Positions 8,416 through 18,460 of a DNA stretch of 64,000 nucleotides are shown piece after piece. Below the pieces are notes generated by a model. That model had not been told where the DNA came from, did no database searches, and was given only the letters and a program-made list of their open reading frames with translations. The DNA is from Prado023 sp963736425 (GTDB lineage: Bacteria > Actinomycetota > Actinomycetes > S36-B12 > CAIYMF01). Made by a program: the position numbers and the translations under genes. The stretch covers positions 1 to 64,000 of the forward strand of contig CAVTOX010000013.1 in NCBI GenBank assembly GCA_963736425.1, given 5' to 3'. Numbering within the stretch: position 1 is the stretch's first letter; the number at the start of each line of letters is the position of its first letter.

Positions 8416-9661
8416 ACGTCAGGAAGCTGCTGTTCACCCCGAGGGTCGCTCGGATCGCCGAGTCCGAGGCCAGCGTGCATGTTCGCGCTGTCCCCACGAT
8501 CTCCATCTGCGAGATCCGTCCACCCCAGGGGCCAGCGCCCTCACGTGCCAGCACCCGGACCGCTGAGATGTCCCCCGCTCCCTTGCAGCGCGATCGGAGC
8601 TGCGCGGCGGGGACGCTGTCGGTCCAGGCCAGTCGGGGGTTCTTCGCGGCGGTGGAGTCCCAGGGGTCGGCCTGCGGAACCATGTAGGACAGGGGGGTGG
8701 CGGCCGTAGCCCCGCCGTTGGACGAGCTGAACTGGGTGAGCGCAGGCTCGCCCCCCACCGTGACCTGCACCCCCGCGGTATCGGCGATGGCGGCATCCGT
8801 GTTGGGGTGCTCGCGGTTGCGGACCACCCGCCACGAGGAGTCGTAGGACGCGGCACCCGGGTAGGCCTGCGAGCGCGTCGAGTCGAACACGTCGAACGAC
8901 CTGCCGGCACGCCCGAGGGCCTCGTGGGCGGCGTAGCTGCGGGCAGCGACGGCTTGGGCGCGAAGGGCCTCGACCGGCCAGGACGGCGACACCTCCGCGG
9001 CGACCACCGGACGCAGGTAGAGCTCCATCGGAAGCGTGTTCACGACCTGCAGGGAGCGGCTGCCCGTCCGGATGGCCGTGACCGTGCCGCGGTAGCCCCG
9101 GCGGACCGACCCGTTCTGGGTCCCGACGAGGTCATCCGGGACGGCGAACTCCGCCGTCCTCCCGGCCACCTTGTCGACTGTCCGCCAGCGGCCGCAGTAC
9201 ACGGCCAGGGTCATCCCCGACCCCGAGGCACGAACCCGCCAACGGGTCGCCGGGGTGGCACAGCCACTGGGCGTGACCGGCAGGACGATGGGGTCGATGC
9301 CGGCCTGGGTCACGCTCAGGCCCGGCGTCGCGCGCACCACCAGGTCACGGCCGGTGTCCGAGGCGAGCAGGACCCGGACCAGCGCGTCGGGCATCGGCGC
9401 CAGGACGGTCCCCGGGTAGTAGAAGGACAGGATCTGTGGGTGCTGCACGCCTGCGGTGGCGGCCTGGTAGGCACCCCACTGGCTCATCCCCCGCCCGTGG
9501 CCCCAGCCGGACCCCTGCATCCGGAACACCCCGTCGGATGGCACCGGGTACACCTCGGGCTCGGTTCCCGACACCGGCGCGGCCAGTCCCAGGGTCACCG
9601 CCACCAGGCCGGACGCCACAACGAGGACACCGGCCTTCGGGCGCAGGGCAGGGACACGCAT
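8405..9661 (-). CDS. Secreted SpoIID/LytB-domain protein
   Basis: 418 residues starting MRVPALRPKAGVLVVASG, an N-terminal signal peptide or anchor ending near the AAPVSG stretch. It then carries GWGHGRGMSQWGA, the hallmark GHGxGMSQxGA segment of SpoIID-type proteins. A second conserved block, AVAARSYAAHEALG, is at about residue 240. SpoIID is a lytic transglycosylase acting on denuded glycan strands in sporulation; actinobacterial homologues are extracellular and mostly uncharacterised. The start at 9661 is chosen to place the hydrophobic segment at the N-terminus; in-frame TTG/GTG codons exist upstream. Confidence 0.85.
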   Translation of the reverse strand: MRVPALRPKAGVLVVASGLVAVTLGLAAPVSGTEPEVYPVPSDGVFRMQGSGWGHGRGMSQWGAYQAATAGVQHPQILSFYYPGTVLAPMPDALVRVLLASDTGRDLVVRATPGLSVTQAGIDPIVLPVTPSGCATPATRWRVRASGSGMTLAVYCGRWRTVDKVAGRTAEFAVPDDLVGTQNGSVRRGYRGTVTAIRTGSRSLQVVNTLPMELYLRPVVAAEVSPSWPVEALRAQAVAARSYAAHEALGRAGRSFDVFDSTRSQAYPGAASYDSSWRVVRNREHPNTDAAIADTAGVQVTVGGEPALTQFSSSNGGATAATPLSYMVPQADPWDSTAAKNPRLAWTDSVPAAQLRSRCKGAGDISAVRVLAREGAGPWGGRISQMEIVGTARTCTLASDSAIRATLGVNSSFLTFTP

Positions 9662-9784
9662 AGTGGCATCATCGACCACGAAGAGGGCGAACCCAAGCAA
9701 TTGCCACGTATCCGTGACGATATCGACCGGCTAACGCGGAAATCACGGGACGACCAGCCCCCCGGCGGCCGCTGCGTCGCACCG

Positions 9785-10561
9785 TCAGTGAGCGCCCGCG
9801 TGCCCGGCTGCGGCGCGCTCGGCCGGATCGCCACCGAGTTCGAGGAACCCGTCGGTGATCTCGAACACCCGGTCGGTGTACTCGACCATGCGAAGGTCGT
9901 GGGTGACCATGATCCCGGTCTTGCCGCGGTCCTTGATCTCCCGGCGCAGCAGCTGCACCACCTGGCGGCCCATCGCGGTGTCAAGGGCCGCGGTGGGCTC
10001 GTCGACGAGGACCAGGTCGGGGTCGTTCATGAGCGCGCGTCCGATCGCGACCCGCTGTCGCTCGCCGCCGGACAACTTCTCGGGAACGTTGCCCGCACGC
10101 GCCGAGAGGCCCAGCTCCTCGAGCAGCTGGTCCGCGCGCTGGCCGGCCGCCTTCCGTGCGGAGCGCCCCTTCTCCTTGCGCAGGCCGGCGACCCAGAGCA
10201 GGTTCTCGCGGGCGGTCAGGAACGGCACCAGGTTCGCGGACTGGAAGACGAACCCGACACGCTCGGCCCGGAAGGTCGTCAGGGACTTGGAGTCGAGGTC
10301 GCTGACCGGCACGTCACCGACGTGGATCGTCCCGGACGTCGGGGTGAGCAACCCGCCGATCATCGAGATCAGTGTGGTCTTGCCCGAGCCCGAGGGACCC
10401 AGCAGGGAGACGAACTCCCCCTCACCCACCTGCATCGAGGCCTCGTGCACCGCGGTGACGGCGGTGTGGCCCTCGCCATAGGTCTTGGTGACCGCCTCGA
10501 CCGTGAGGATCGGCGGTGCTTCGGTCTGCGATCCTTCGGTCTGGATCGTGGCGTCGGTCAT
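9785..10561 (-). CDS. ABC transporter ATP-binding protein, LolD/MacB type
   Basis: 258 residues with every ABC ATPase motif: Walker A GPSGSGKTT, signature LSGGERQRV, Walker B LVLVDEPTAALD and switch His MVTHD. The extended loop and close spacing resemble the LolD/MacB/FtsE group that drives FtsX-like permeases. The ATG overlaps the permease stop as TGATG, so translation is probably coupled. It is the third gene of an operon with the two FtsX-type permeases upstream. Substrate unknown; the family moves lipoproteins, peptides or drugs, or senses envelope stress. Confidence 0.9.
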   Translation of the reverse strand: MTDATIQTEGSQTEAPPILTVEAVTKTYGEGHTAVTAVHEASMQVGEGEFVSLLGPSGSGKTTLISMIGGLLTPTSGTIHVGDVPVSDLDSKSLTTFRAERVGFVFQSANLVPFLTARENLLWVAGLRKEKGRSARKAAGQRADQLLEELGLSARAGNVPEKLSGGERQRVAIGRALMNDPDLVLVDEPTAALDTAMGRQVVQLLRREIKDRGKTGIMVTHDLRMVEYTDRVFEITDGFLELGGDPAERAAAGHAGAH

Positions 10562-11671
10562 CACAACGTGCCTCCTAGGGCTGTGGCCGGATCGATCCGG
10601 CTGATACGGCGAAGCGACAGCAGCGCGCCCACGACTCCTGCGGTCACGGTCAGGACTGCGGAGTAGGCCAGCGTCTGGGGACGGAACAGGAACGGGATGT
10701 TGTCGGGAAGCACCTGACCCACGAGCCAGGCCGCGGTCGCCCCGATGATCACGGCGGTGACGGTGGCCCCGATCGCCTGGAGCACGACCCCGCTGCCCAG
10801 CTTGCTGGTGGAGGCACCCAGGGCCTTGAGCGCGGCGAAGAGCTCACGCTTCTCCAGCACCACCAGTGCGAAGAACAGCGCCACCACAAGTCCCGCCACC
10901 GCGAGGCTGGCGTAGATGATCGCGTTGAGGCTCGACTTCTGCTCCTTGGTGCCCGGTATGGACAGGTACGTGTCCTGCGTGCTGGCCACGACGATCCCCG
11001 GCGGGGGGGCTATCTGCTCCGCCGTCACGCCATCGGCCAGAGCCAGCCCGAAGACCGAGGGCTCGACCGGCTGGCCGGCGAACTCGGGACGCACGGCAGT
11101 GCGCATGTCGGCGTAGGAGTCCAGGGACGTCCATGCCGTGGGCAAGTCCCTGGTAGCCGGCATCACCCACGACGCCCACGACGGTCTCGGTCACCCCGCC
11201 CACCTCGAGGGTCGTGCCGAGGCCGAGCCCAGCATCAGCCAGGGCCTCGTCGACTGCGACACCCGAGGGTTCCTCAGGGCTGGGGAGGCGGCCCTCGAGT
11301 ACGGTGCCCGGCACCCCCGCGGGGTCCGCCTCCGGAACGAAGCCCATGACGACGAGGTCCGCCCCGCCGGGGACGCTGGACGTGGTTGTGATCAGCGCCC
11401 CGATCGCGGTGGCCTGCTCCACGCCGTTGATCGCCTCGAGCTCGGACTCCGCCGACAGCGGCAGGCGGGAGCGGACCAGGGAGCCCTCGGAGTCGGCAGC
11501 GAACGCGTACGCCTGGGCGGTGCTGGACCGGATCGCGCCGGTCCCGCCGAAGAACAGCCCGTCGCTGAGCGCCCCGAGGATCAGGACGAGGAAGACGATG
11601 AGTGACAGGGCAGCGGTGATGGACGCGAAGCGGCCCTTGGCACGGCGGAACTCCGCGACGGCGAGGTTCAT
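10561..11671 (-). CDS. FtsX-type ABC permease, interrupted by a frameshift
   Basis: A frame-corrected protein of about 369 residues: an N-terminal helix (ITAALSLIVFLVLILGALS) anchors a large extracytoplasmic MacB/FtsX periplasmic-core-like domain. Three C-terminal helices follow, the last with the cytoplasmic motif LRRISRIDPATALGG seen in FtsX permeases. The frame changes near 11141-11148, between GDAGYQGL and PTAWTSLDSYAD; one extra base in CTTGCCC explains it. Its ATG overlaps the stop of the upstream permease (ATGA). It is paralogous to that permease, and the pair probably forms the heterodimeric channel. Confidence 0.82.
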
Positions 11672-12777
11672 CGGGCACCTGCTGCGCTTGCCGGGTCGAG
11701 CTTCGCGATGCGACGCACCGAGAGCAAACCCGCTCCGAGGGAGGCGAGCAGGACAGCGGCCACCACCCCACCGGTGGTCATCGGGTCGATGGTGACCGGC
11801 AGGCCGGTCGACAGGCCCTGCAGGGCGCCCCACGCCATCACGACGGCGACGGCGGAGGCGATCAGGATCACTGCGGTGATCTGCCCGGTCACCGACCCCG
11901 CGAGTGAGCGGGTGGAGGCCCCCGACGCCCGCAGGAGCGTGAAGGTCCGCAGCTTCTGGACGGTGAGGATCAGGAAGAAGAAGCCCACGACGACCACTCC
12001 GATCACGTAGGTGATGCCGACGAGGAGGCCGAAGGTCTGGCTGACGGACTCAACCCCGGGGATGGAATCGATGGCCGCACTGCGGTCAAGGGCCTGGGTC
12101 CCCTCGACGGCCTGCTGCACCTGCGCGGCCACGGCCGCTGGGTCCGCACCCCCATCCACGGTGAAAGCAACCGCGTTGATCGGCACGGCCGGCAGGCCCG
12201 GGTTCAGCTCGGTGAGGAGCGCCTCGTAGCCCGCCGTGGTCATCCACGCGGTGTCGGTGCCGAACTGCGTCCCGACCAGGGTCCCGGTGACCACCAGGTC
12301 GGTCCCTGACCCATTCACCCGGATGGTGTCCCCGAGCGCGACCTTCGCCGTACTGGCGTCGACAGCGACCTCGGTCGCTGACTGCGGGAAGCGCCCCTGC
12401 CGCAGGCCCTCGGGCTGGCTGGGGCTGCCGGGGGTCACCCCGATCAGCTGCAGCTCGTCGGGCGTGCCGTTGACGGTGGCATTCGCCGAGAGCACGGCAA
12501 GCGGCCCGACGGCCGCAACGCCCTCGACGGCCGCCACCTCGTCGGTGACGGAGGGCTCCAGACGGCTCGCCTGGAGGTTGGCCCGCGAGGTCTCGGAGTA
12601 CACCAGGCCGTCTGCAGGAAGGGACTCGATGGCTCCGGTGAAGGACCTCAACAGGGCCCCGGACAAGCTGGACAGGAACACGATCAGGAAGACCAGGAGG
12701 GCCACAGCGGCCGTCAACAGGCCGAAACGGAGCTTTGCCCGCTTCATCTCGGTCAGGGCCATATTCACGGTTGTCAT
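11668..12777 (-). CDS. FtsX-type ABC permease (first gene of the operon)
   Basis: 369 residues, intact. The N-terminal helix (FGLLTAAVALLVFLIVFL) is followed by an extracytoplasmic domain of about 220 residues and three C-terminal helices ending VRRIAKLDPASAAGAR, matching the FtsX family. The ATG at 12777 is preferred over an upstream in-frame codon because it puts the helix in the usual place (MTTVNMALTEMKRAKLRFG). It begins a three-gene operon whose members overlap by four or fewer bases. Resemblance to its neighbour suggests tandem duplication. Confidence 0.88.
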   Translation of the reverse strand: MTTVNMALTEMKRAKLRFGLLTAAVALLVFLIVFLSSLSGALLRSFTGAIESLPADGLVYSETSRANLQASRLEPSVTDEVAAVEGVAAVGPLAVLSANATVNGTPDELQLIGVTPGSPSQPEGLRQGRFPQSATEVAVDASTAKVALGDTIRVNGSGTDLVVTGTLVGTQFGTDTAWMTTAGYEALLTELNPGLPAVPINAVAFTVDGGADPAAVAAQVQQAVEGTQALDRSAAIDSIPGVESVSQTFGLLVGITYVIGVVVVGFFFLILTVQKLRTFTLLRASGASTRSLAGSVTGQITAVILIASAVAVVMAWGALQGLSTGLPVTIDPMTTGGVVAAVLLASLGAGLLSVRRIAKLDPASAAGAR

Positions 12778-12944
12778 TGTCCGGGGCGATCGCGGGAGTG
12801 TCAAACGAACTTATCCACATCTTGTGCAATACCTGTGCAGGGTCCTGACGGCATGGCGCACGCGACAACGGAGATCTGCTCACGTTCGGTGACGAATCGA
12901 GCGCTACGGGCGAGTCCGGGAGGCACACCCGCACGTCTGGCGCG

Positions 12945-12950
12945 TAGATT
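12945..12950 (+). promoter_or_regulatory. Leaderless -10 hexamer of the GH13 gene
   Basis: TAGATT followed by 7 nt and GTG at 12958. This decides the GTG start, since the frame stays open for more than 100 nt upstream with no ribosome site. Confidence 0.5.
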
Positions 12951-12957
12951 CGACACC

Positions 12958-14316
12958 GTGGCACCCCTGTGGCTCGACGGACTGACGTGGTGGCACGTCT
13001 ATCCCCTGGGGTTCTCCGGCGCCGAGCCGGAGTCGGACCAGGCCCACGGTGTGGTGCACCGGCTGCGACACCTGTCCAACTGGCTGGACTACGCCCATGA
13101 CCTGGGGTGCCGCGGGCTCCAGCTCGGACCGATCTTCGCCTCGGAGACCCACGGCTACGACACGACCGACCACCTGCACGTCGACCACCGCCTCGGAGAT
13201 GAGCGCGACTTCGACGCCCTGGTGCGCGGATGCCACGATCGCGGCATGCGCCTGATGCTCGACGGCGTGTTCAACCACGTCGGATACGGACATCCCATGT
13301 TCCAGGTGGCCCGGGCGGCCGGTCCGGACCCGCAGGGTGCTGGGGCCCAGGCTGCGCGGTGGTTCGACCTGCGCTGGCCGGACGCCGAGGGAAGCCCCGA
13401 GTACGACGTGTTCGAGGGCCACGGAAACCTCGTGACCCTCAACCACGAGGAGCCGGCGGTCATCAACTACGTCGTCCATGTCATGGACCACTGGCTCAGG
13501 CGGGGCGCCGATGGCTGGCGACTGGACGCCGCGTACGCCGTCGCGCCGGACTTCTGGCGCGAGGTGCTGTCGCGGGTGCGCGCGCTGCACCCCGATGCGT
13601 GGTTCGTCGGCGAGTACATCCACGGCGAGCCGCCGGAGATCCTCGCCGACACCACCCTTGACTCGGTGACGGCCTATGGGCTGTGGCGCCCGCTGTGGCG
13701 CTCGCTGAACGAGGGCAACTACTTCGACCTCACCTGGCAGATCGAGCGCCTGGCCGAGTACGCCAGCGACCACCCTCCCCTGACCTTCGTCGGCAACCAC
13801 GACACGACGCGCATCGCCAGCAACCTGGAGGACCAGCGCCACTTCGGCCACGCGATCGCGGCCCTGTTCACGCTGCCCGGATCCCCGTCGATCTACTACG
13901 GCGACGAGCAGGCGTTCCGGGGCATCAAGGAGGACCGGTTCGGCGGCGACGAGGCTGTGCGACCGATGTTCCCCGACCGCCCCGACGGCCTGGCCCCGTG
14001 GGGGTGGCCGATCCACCACCTGCACCGCCAGCTGATCGAGATGCGCTCGCGGCACCCGTGGATGACCCGCTCGCAGGTGACCATCGCGCACGTGACCAAC
14101 ACCTCCCTTGCGCTTCAGGTCGCCCCACCGGTCGGCCATGGCCGCCGGATCACCGCGCTGCTGAACATCGCCGACGATCCGGCGACGTTCCCGGTCGAGC
14201 TGCCCGACCCGACGATCGAGGTCCAGCCCGACAGCGCTGCGCACGAGCCCGACCTCCTGGTCGTGCCCGGCCATGCCTGGCGGGTCCTGTCGCACGGGGC
14301 GCCGCACTGGGCCTGA
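12958..14316 (+). CDS. GH13 alpha-amylase-family glycoside hydrolase
   Basis: 452 residues with the (beta/alpha)8 GH13 barrel. Region I is DGVFNHVG, region II GWRLDAAYA (Asp nucleophile), region III VGEYIHG (Glu acid/base) and region IV FVGNHDTTR. No signal peptide is visible, so it should act on cytosolic alpha-glucans or malto-oligosaccharides. The length and the GLQLGPIFASETHGYDTTDH opening suggest the neopullulanase/cyclomaltodextrinase-like side of GH13; exact specificity is not readable. It is not a clear TreZ. A C-terminal beta domain is present. Confidence 0.88.
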   Translation: MAPLWLDGLTWWHVYPLGFSGAEPESDQAHGVVHRLRHLSNWLDYAHDLGCRGLQLGPIFASETHGYDTTDHLHVDHRLGDERDFDALVRGCHDRGMRLMLDGVFNHVGYGHPMFQVARAAGPDPQGAGAQAARWFDLRWPDAEGSPEYDVFEGHGNLVTLNHEEPAVINYVVHVMDHWLRRGADGWRLDAAYAVAPDFWREVLSRVRALHPDAWFVGEYIHGEPPEILADTTLDSVTAYGLWRPLWRSLNEGNYFDLTWQIERLAEYASDHPPLTFVGNHDTTRIASNLEDQRHFGHAIAALFTLPGSPSIYYGDEQAFRGIKEDRFGGDEAVRPMFPDRPDGLAPWGWPIHHLHRQLIEMRSRHPWMTRSQVTIAHVTNTSLALQVAPPVGHGRRITALLNIADDPATFPVELPDPTIEVQPDSAAHEPDLLVVPGHAWRVLSHGAPHWA

Positions 14317-14335
14317 GGGCCACCGAACACCCGGC

Positions 14336-15839
14336 TCACGCAGGGACGACCAGCGCTCCCCCACCGCGCCGGCCATCGGCAACGGCCTGCACCGAGCCGT
14401 CGGGCATCCGCTGCACGGCGTTGACGCCCCCGAAGAACAGGTTGTGCGCCGGCCACACGTTGACCGGGCTGATGGCGCAGGCGCGCAGGCCGTCGATCAG
14501 CTCGGCCGGGAGCATCGGCTCGACCTGCAGGCCCCGGTCGTCGGGGTGGATGCGCGCGGCCGACACGGCCTGCGCCAGGGACTGGCCGCCGTCCATGATG
14601 CGCATCAGCACCTCGACCATCGACGAGCGGATCCGCTCGGACCCACCGGTACCCAGGGCCAGGACCCCGCCGTCCGGCGCGACCAGGATCGAGGGGCTCA
14701 TCATCGAGCCCATCCTCTGGCCCGGAGGGGTCGCGTGGAACCCGTCGGGGTTGAGGTCGGCCTCCCCCAGCATGTTGTTCAGCTGGATACCGGTGCCCGG
14801 GACCACGAAGCCCGACGTCACGCCGTTGGAGGTGGTCATGGAGGCCACCATCCCGTCGGCATCGACCGCGCTGACATGCGTGGTGCCGGTGGCGCTCAGG
14901 GGCGTGGTGGCCCCGCTGCGCCGGTGGATCGTTGCCGCGACGAGGGTCTCCACGAGCCCGATCCATCCGCGCGCGTCCTCGGGGTCGAACCGCGGTGCCG
15001 CGGCGAGCGTGTCGGCGATGATCGAGCCGCCGAACGAGGGCGGCGGGTTGGTGTAGAACTCGTGGCCGGCGCGCTCGGCGACGACCGGATCCCGGTGGAT
15101 CACCTCGTAGCTGTCCAGGTCTGCGGCGGTGACCAGCCCGCCCTCACGCATCGCGGCGAGCAGCGGGGCGGCGAACGGGGCGCTCTCGATGGAGGAGACG
15201 GTCCCGTCGGCGAGCAGGTCGAGGAACCGCGCGAGGTCCGGGTTGCGGATCAGGTCCCCGGCGACCAGCCAGCGCCCGTCGCGCTGCACGAGGCGGCGAC
15301 TCTCCGGGGACAGGCCCACCAGCTCGCGGATCAGGCCGGTGAGGATCCCCTGGGCCGGCTCCATCACCACCCCGTCGGCGGCGTACCTCCGGGCCGGGGC
15401 GACGAGGGTCGCCATGGGGAGCCGGGCGAACTCGTCGTGGGCGGCAAGGATCCCGGCCAACAGACCGGGGACAGCGACTGAGCCCATTCCCACGTGGAAG
15501 GTCTGCACCGTGCTGGGGTACACCACGTCCATCGGCAGGAAGTGCAGGTCGAGCTCCTCGACCGGCAGTCCTCGGCCCGGGGTGTCGACGAAGGAGTCGC
15601 GCACGTGGACCTGGCCGTCGGGGCGGCGCACCATGAGGAAGCCGCCCCCACCCAAGCGAGGCCACGGCCTGCTCGGCGACGGTGGCGGCGAACGTGGCGG
15701 CCAGCACGGCATCCACCGCGTTGCCACCGGCCGCGAGCACCTCCGCGCCGGCGCGCGCCGTTGCCGCGCTGCCGGCTGCAACGGCGGCCGAGCCGGGACC
15801 GCCGTGCGCCACTGCGCTGCCGACGGGATCAGGAACCAC
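14336..15839 (-). CDS. ggt: Gamma-glutamyltranspeptidase family protein, interrupted by a frameshift
   Basis: A frame-corrected protein of about 500 residues. The N-terminal half carries AAGGNAVDAVLAATFAATV and GGGGFLMV, conserved in the GGT large subunit. The small-subunit start GTTHVSAVDADG provides the catalytic Thr for autocleavage and transfer. SPSILVAPDGGVLALGTGGSERI near the C-terminus is also typical. The frame breaks at about 15651-15654; dropping one G from a GGG run restores SLGGGGFLMV. No signal peptide is apparent, unlike E. coli GGT, which is periplasmic. The GTG start fits a leaderless promoter. It is divergent from a glutamate-cysteine-ligase-like gene. Confidence 0.85.
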
Positions 15840-15846
15840 ATGCAGA

Positions 15847-15852
15847 AGGGTA
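15847..15852 (-). promoter_or_regulatory. Leaderless -10 hexamer of the ggt gene
   Basis: TACCCT on the minus strand with 7 nt to GTG at 15839. It supports GTG as the real start and indicates that the ATG two bases away, in another frame, is a decoy. Confidence 0.45.
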
Positions 15853-15901
15853 GTGGCCCTAGCCTGAGCCCAGTCACGCGTTCCCACGCCCGAGGAAGAC
15901 C

Positions 15902-17038
15902 ATGCTGATCCCCTTCACCAGCTCCCCGGCCCACACCCTCGGGGTGGAGATCGAGATGGGGCTCGTGCACGACGAGACCGATGAGCTCGAGTGCGCTGCC
16001 CCGGAGGTGCTCGCCGAGGCCGGAGCCGGGTACCCAGGTGGCGCGCACCCCCGGATCCACCAGGAGCTCTTCCAGTCGACCCTCGAGCTGATCACCGGGG
16101 TGTGCGCCACGCCCGCAGAGGCCCACGCCGACCTCGCCGCCACGGTCGCCGAGCTCCAGCCGATCCTGCGCCGGCGGCACCTGGCGCTGATCGGGACCGG
16201 CGTGCACCCGTTCTCCAGCTGGAACCGGCTGCGCCTGACCGAGGACGAGCGGTACGCCCGCCTGGTCGAGAAGATCCAGTGGCCGGCGCGGCGCATGATG
16301 ATCCACGGCGTGCACTTCCACGTGGGTGTGCCCTCGGGCGATCACGCCATCGCCGTGACCAACGCCCTGACCACCCTGCTGCCGCACTTCGTGGCACTCT
16401 CGGCCTCGAGCCCCTACTGGTTCGGCGACGACACGGGGCTGGCCTCGATGCGGACGAAGGTGTTCGAGTCGATGCCCTCGGCCAGCCTGCCCCCGGAGCT
16501 GACCGACTGGGCGGACTTCGAGAAGCTGGTGGAGATCCTGGTCCGCGCCGGCACGATCGAGACGGTCAAGGAGCTCTGGTGGGACATCCGTCCGAGCCCC
16601 GGCTGGGGCACCGTCGAGCTGCGCATGTGCGACGGGATGGCCACCCTGACCGAGCTCTGCGCGCTGGCCGCCCTGGCCCAGGCCGCCGTCGCGTACCTCT
16701 GCACGCGCATCGACGCCGGGGAGCGTTTCGCCCGTGAGCCCGACTGGGTGCTTCGCGAGAACAAGTGGCGGGCGGCGAGATACGGGATCGATGCGACCTT
16801 GGTGCACGGTGACGGCTCGGTCACCACGCTGGCCGACGAGGTCGGCGACTGGGTGCAGCGAGTTCGACCCGAGGCGCTCGCCCTGGGCACCGCGGCTGAC
16901 CTCGACCGGGTGCTCGATATCCTTGACCACCAGCCCAGCTACGTCCGCCAGCGCGCGGTCGTCGCCGCCGGGGGGAACCTGACCGACGTGGTCGAGCTGC
17001 TGCGCCGGGAGTTCGCCAACGACCGCGTCGGAGGATGA
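15902..17038 (+). CDS. Carboxylate-amine ligase, YbdK / glutamate-cysteine ligase 2 family
   Basis: 378 residues of the GCS2 fold. TLGVEIEMGLV at about residues 12-22 supplies the ATP/Mg-binding Glu residues, and GVHFHVGVP at about 135-143 and WGTVELRMCD near 237 are typical of YbdK relatives. The family joins glutamate (or another acid) to an amine with ATP; only weak gamma-glutamylcysteine synthesis has been shown for E. coli YbdK. GAGGAAG precedes the ATG. The stop overlaps the start of the M20 gene by 4 nt (ATGA), so the two are coupled. The nearby ggt gene suggests gamma-glutamyl metabolism. Confidence 0.88.
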   Translation: MLIPFTSSPAHTLGVEIEMGLVHDETDELECAAPEVLAEAGAGYPGGAHPRIHQELFQSTLELITGVCATPAEAHADLAATVAELQPILRRRHLALIGTGVHPFSSWNRLRLTEDERYARLVEKIQWPARRMMIHGVHFHVGVPSGDHAIAVTNALTTLLPHFVALSASSPYWFGDDTGLASMRTKVFESMPSASLPPELTDWADFEKLVEILVRAGTIETVKELWWDIRPSPGWGTVELRMCDGMATLTELCALAALAQAAVAYLCTRIDAGERFAREPDWVLRENKWRAARYGIDATLVHGDGSVTTLADEVGDWVQRVRPEALALGTAADLDRVLDILDHQPSYVRQRAVVAAGGNLTDVVELLRREFANDRVGG

Positions 17039-18436
17039 GTGTGAGCGTCACTGTGCCGGGACCTCCGATCGAGGAACTCGGGTCCGATCTCGCGGGCATG
17101 CCGATCGATTCCGAGCTGCTGCACGTCGTGCAGGCGATGGTCGAGCACAAGTCCGGCGAGCTGGTCTACACCCGCCGCTGGCTGCACGCCCGCCCCGAGG
17201 TGAGCCGGTCAGAGCATGAGACCACCGCCGCCCTGCGCGAGCGGCTCCAGGCGGAGGGTCTCTCGCCACGGGTCCTGAGCGTGGGGACCGGCCTCATCTG
17301 CGACATCGGCCAGGAAGGGCCACTGGTCGCGCTGCGCGCCGACATCGACGCCCTGGTCATGCACGACGCCAAGGACGTGCCCTACCGCTCCATGAACGAC
17401 GGCGCATGCCACGCGTGCGGTCACGATGTGCACACCGCCGTCGTGCTGGGTGCGGGGTTGGTGCTGCGCGAGCTGATCGACTCCGGGCGGATCCGCGGCC
17501 GCGTCCGGCTGGTGTTCGAGCCGTCCGAGGAGTCCCTGCCCGGCGGCGCGCTGGACGTGATCGCCGACGGTGGGATGGACGGCGTGCAGGGCATCTTCGG
17601 GGTGCACTGCGATCCCAAGATCGACGCCGGCCAGCTCGGCTGCCGGATCGGGCCGATCACCTCGGCCTCGCACCACGTCGCGATCCGGATGACCGGGCCG
17701 GGCGGGCACACCGCGCGACCGTCGCTGACGGTCAACCTGGCCGACGAGGTGGCCCGCGTGGTGCGCGAGCTGCCGCGTTGCGGTGCAGGCGGCGGCCGAC
17801 GGGCTGGCGGCCGACCCCGCGCGCGGCGAGGTCCGACTCGTCTTCGGCACCATCCATACCGGTTCTGCGTCCAACGTCATCCCGGCCGAGGCCGACCTGA
17901 CCGGCTCGGTCCGCACGCCGGACCCGACCGTGTCCGACGCCCTGATGACGATCGTCCCGCATGCGATCGCCGCGGTTCTGGGCACCGACGTGCGCCCGGA
18001 TGCCGAGGGCCACGAGGGCTCGCGCCCCGACGGGCTGCACTGGTACCTGCGCCACCGGCCGGGCGTCACGCCGGTGATCAACGACGCGGCCGCCACCCGC
18101 ATGATGGCCAGCGCCGCACTCGTCGCCGGTGGTCCCGACGCCGTCTGCGACACCGCGCACTCGTGGGGCGGCGACACCTTCGGCTGGTACCAGGGCCTCG
18201 TTCCGGGCTGCTACGCCCGCCTCGGCACGCACTGGCCGGAGCGCCCCGACCGCCTCGACCTGCACCGTCCGACGTTCGACGTCGACGAGAGCGCGATCGC
18301 CTTCGGGACGAAGTCGCTGGTGCTGGCCGCGATCGGCTGGATGTCCGCCCTGGGGGTGATCGGGCAGTACTGCGCGGTCCGTCACCGCCACCACGTCCGG
18401 CCCAATCACGTGATCCATTCAGGTTCCGCTGCCTAG
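17035..18436 (+). CDS. M20-family amidohydrolase, interrupted by a frameshift
   Basis: A frame-corrected protein of about 467 residues. Metal-site motifs of the hippurate hydrolase/IAA-amino-acid hydrolase group are present: ALRADIDAL (about 99-107), HACGHDVHTA (about 125-134) and EPSEES (about 161-166) with the catalytic Glu pair. The lid domain begins SASHHVAIRMTGPGGHTARP. The frame shifts near 17775-17777 (ELP to VAVQAAADGL), consistent with one extra base. It likely cleaves an N-acyl or gamma-glutamyl-type amide. It is translationally coupled to the YbdK-type ligase. The last 15 residues look atypical and overlap an inverted repeat. Confidence 0.8.
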
Positions 18437-18460
18437 AGGGTGCGAAGACTGAATGGATCA
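18411..18460. repeat. Perfect 12-bp inverted repeat across the amidohydrolase stop
   Basis: TGATCCATTCAG at 18411-18422 and CTGAATGGATCA at 18449-18460 are exact reverse complements with a 26-nt loop containing the TAG stop. It could form a transcript-end hairpin or a protein-binding site. There is no T-tract, as is common for actinobacterial terminators. Confidence 0.6.

Noticed and set aside
12811..12819. TTATCCACA, a perfect DnaA box
   Set aside because: It is a single copy with no cluster of boxes, no AT-rich region and no dnaA/dnaN nearby, so it is not an origin.
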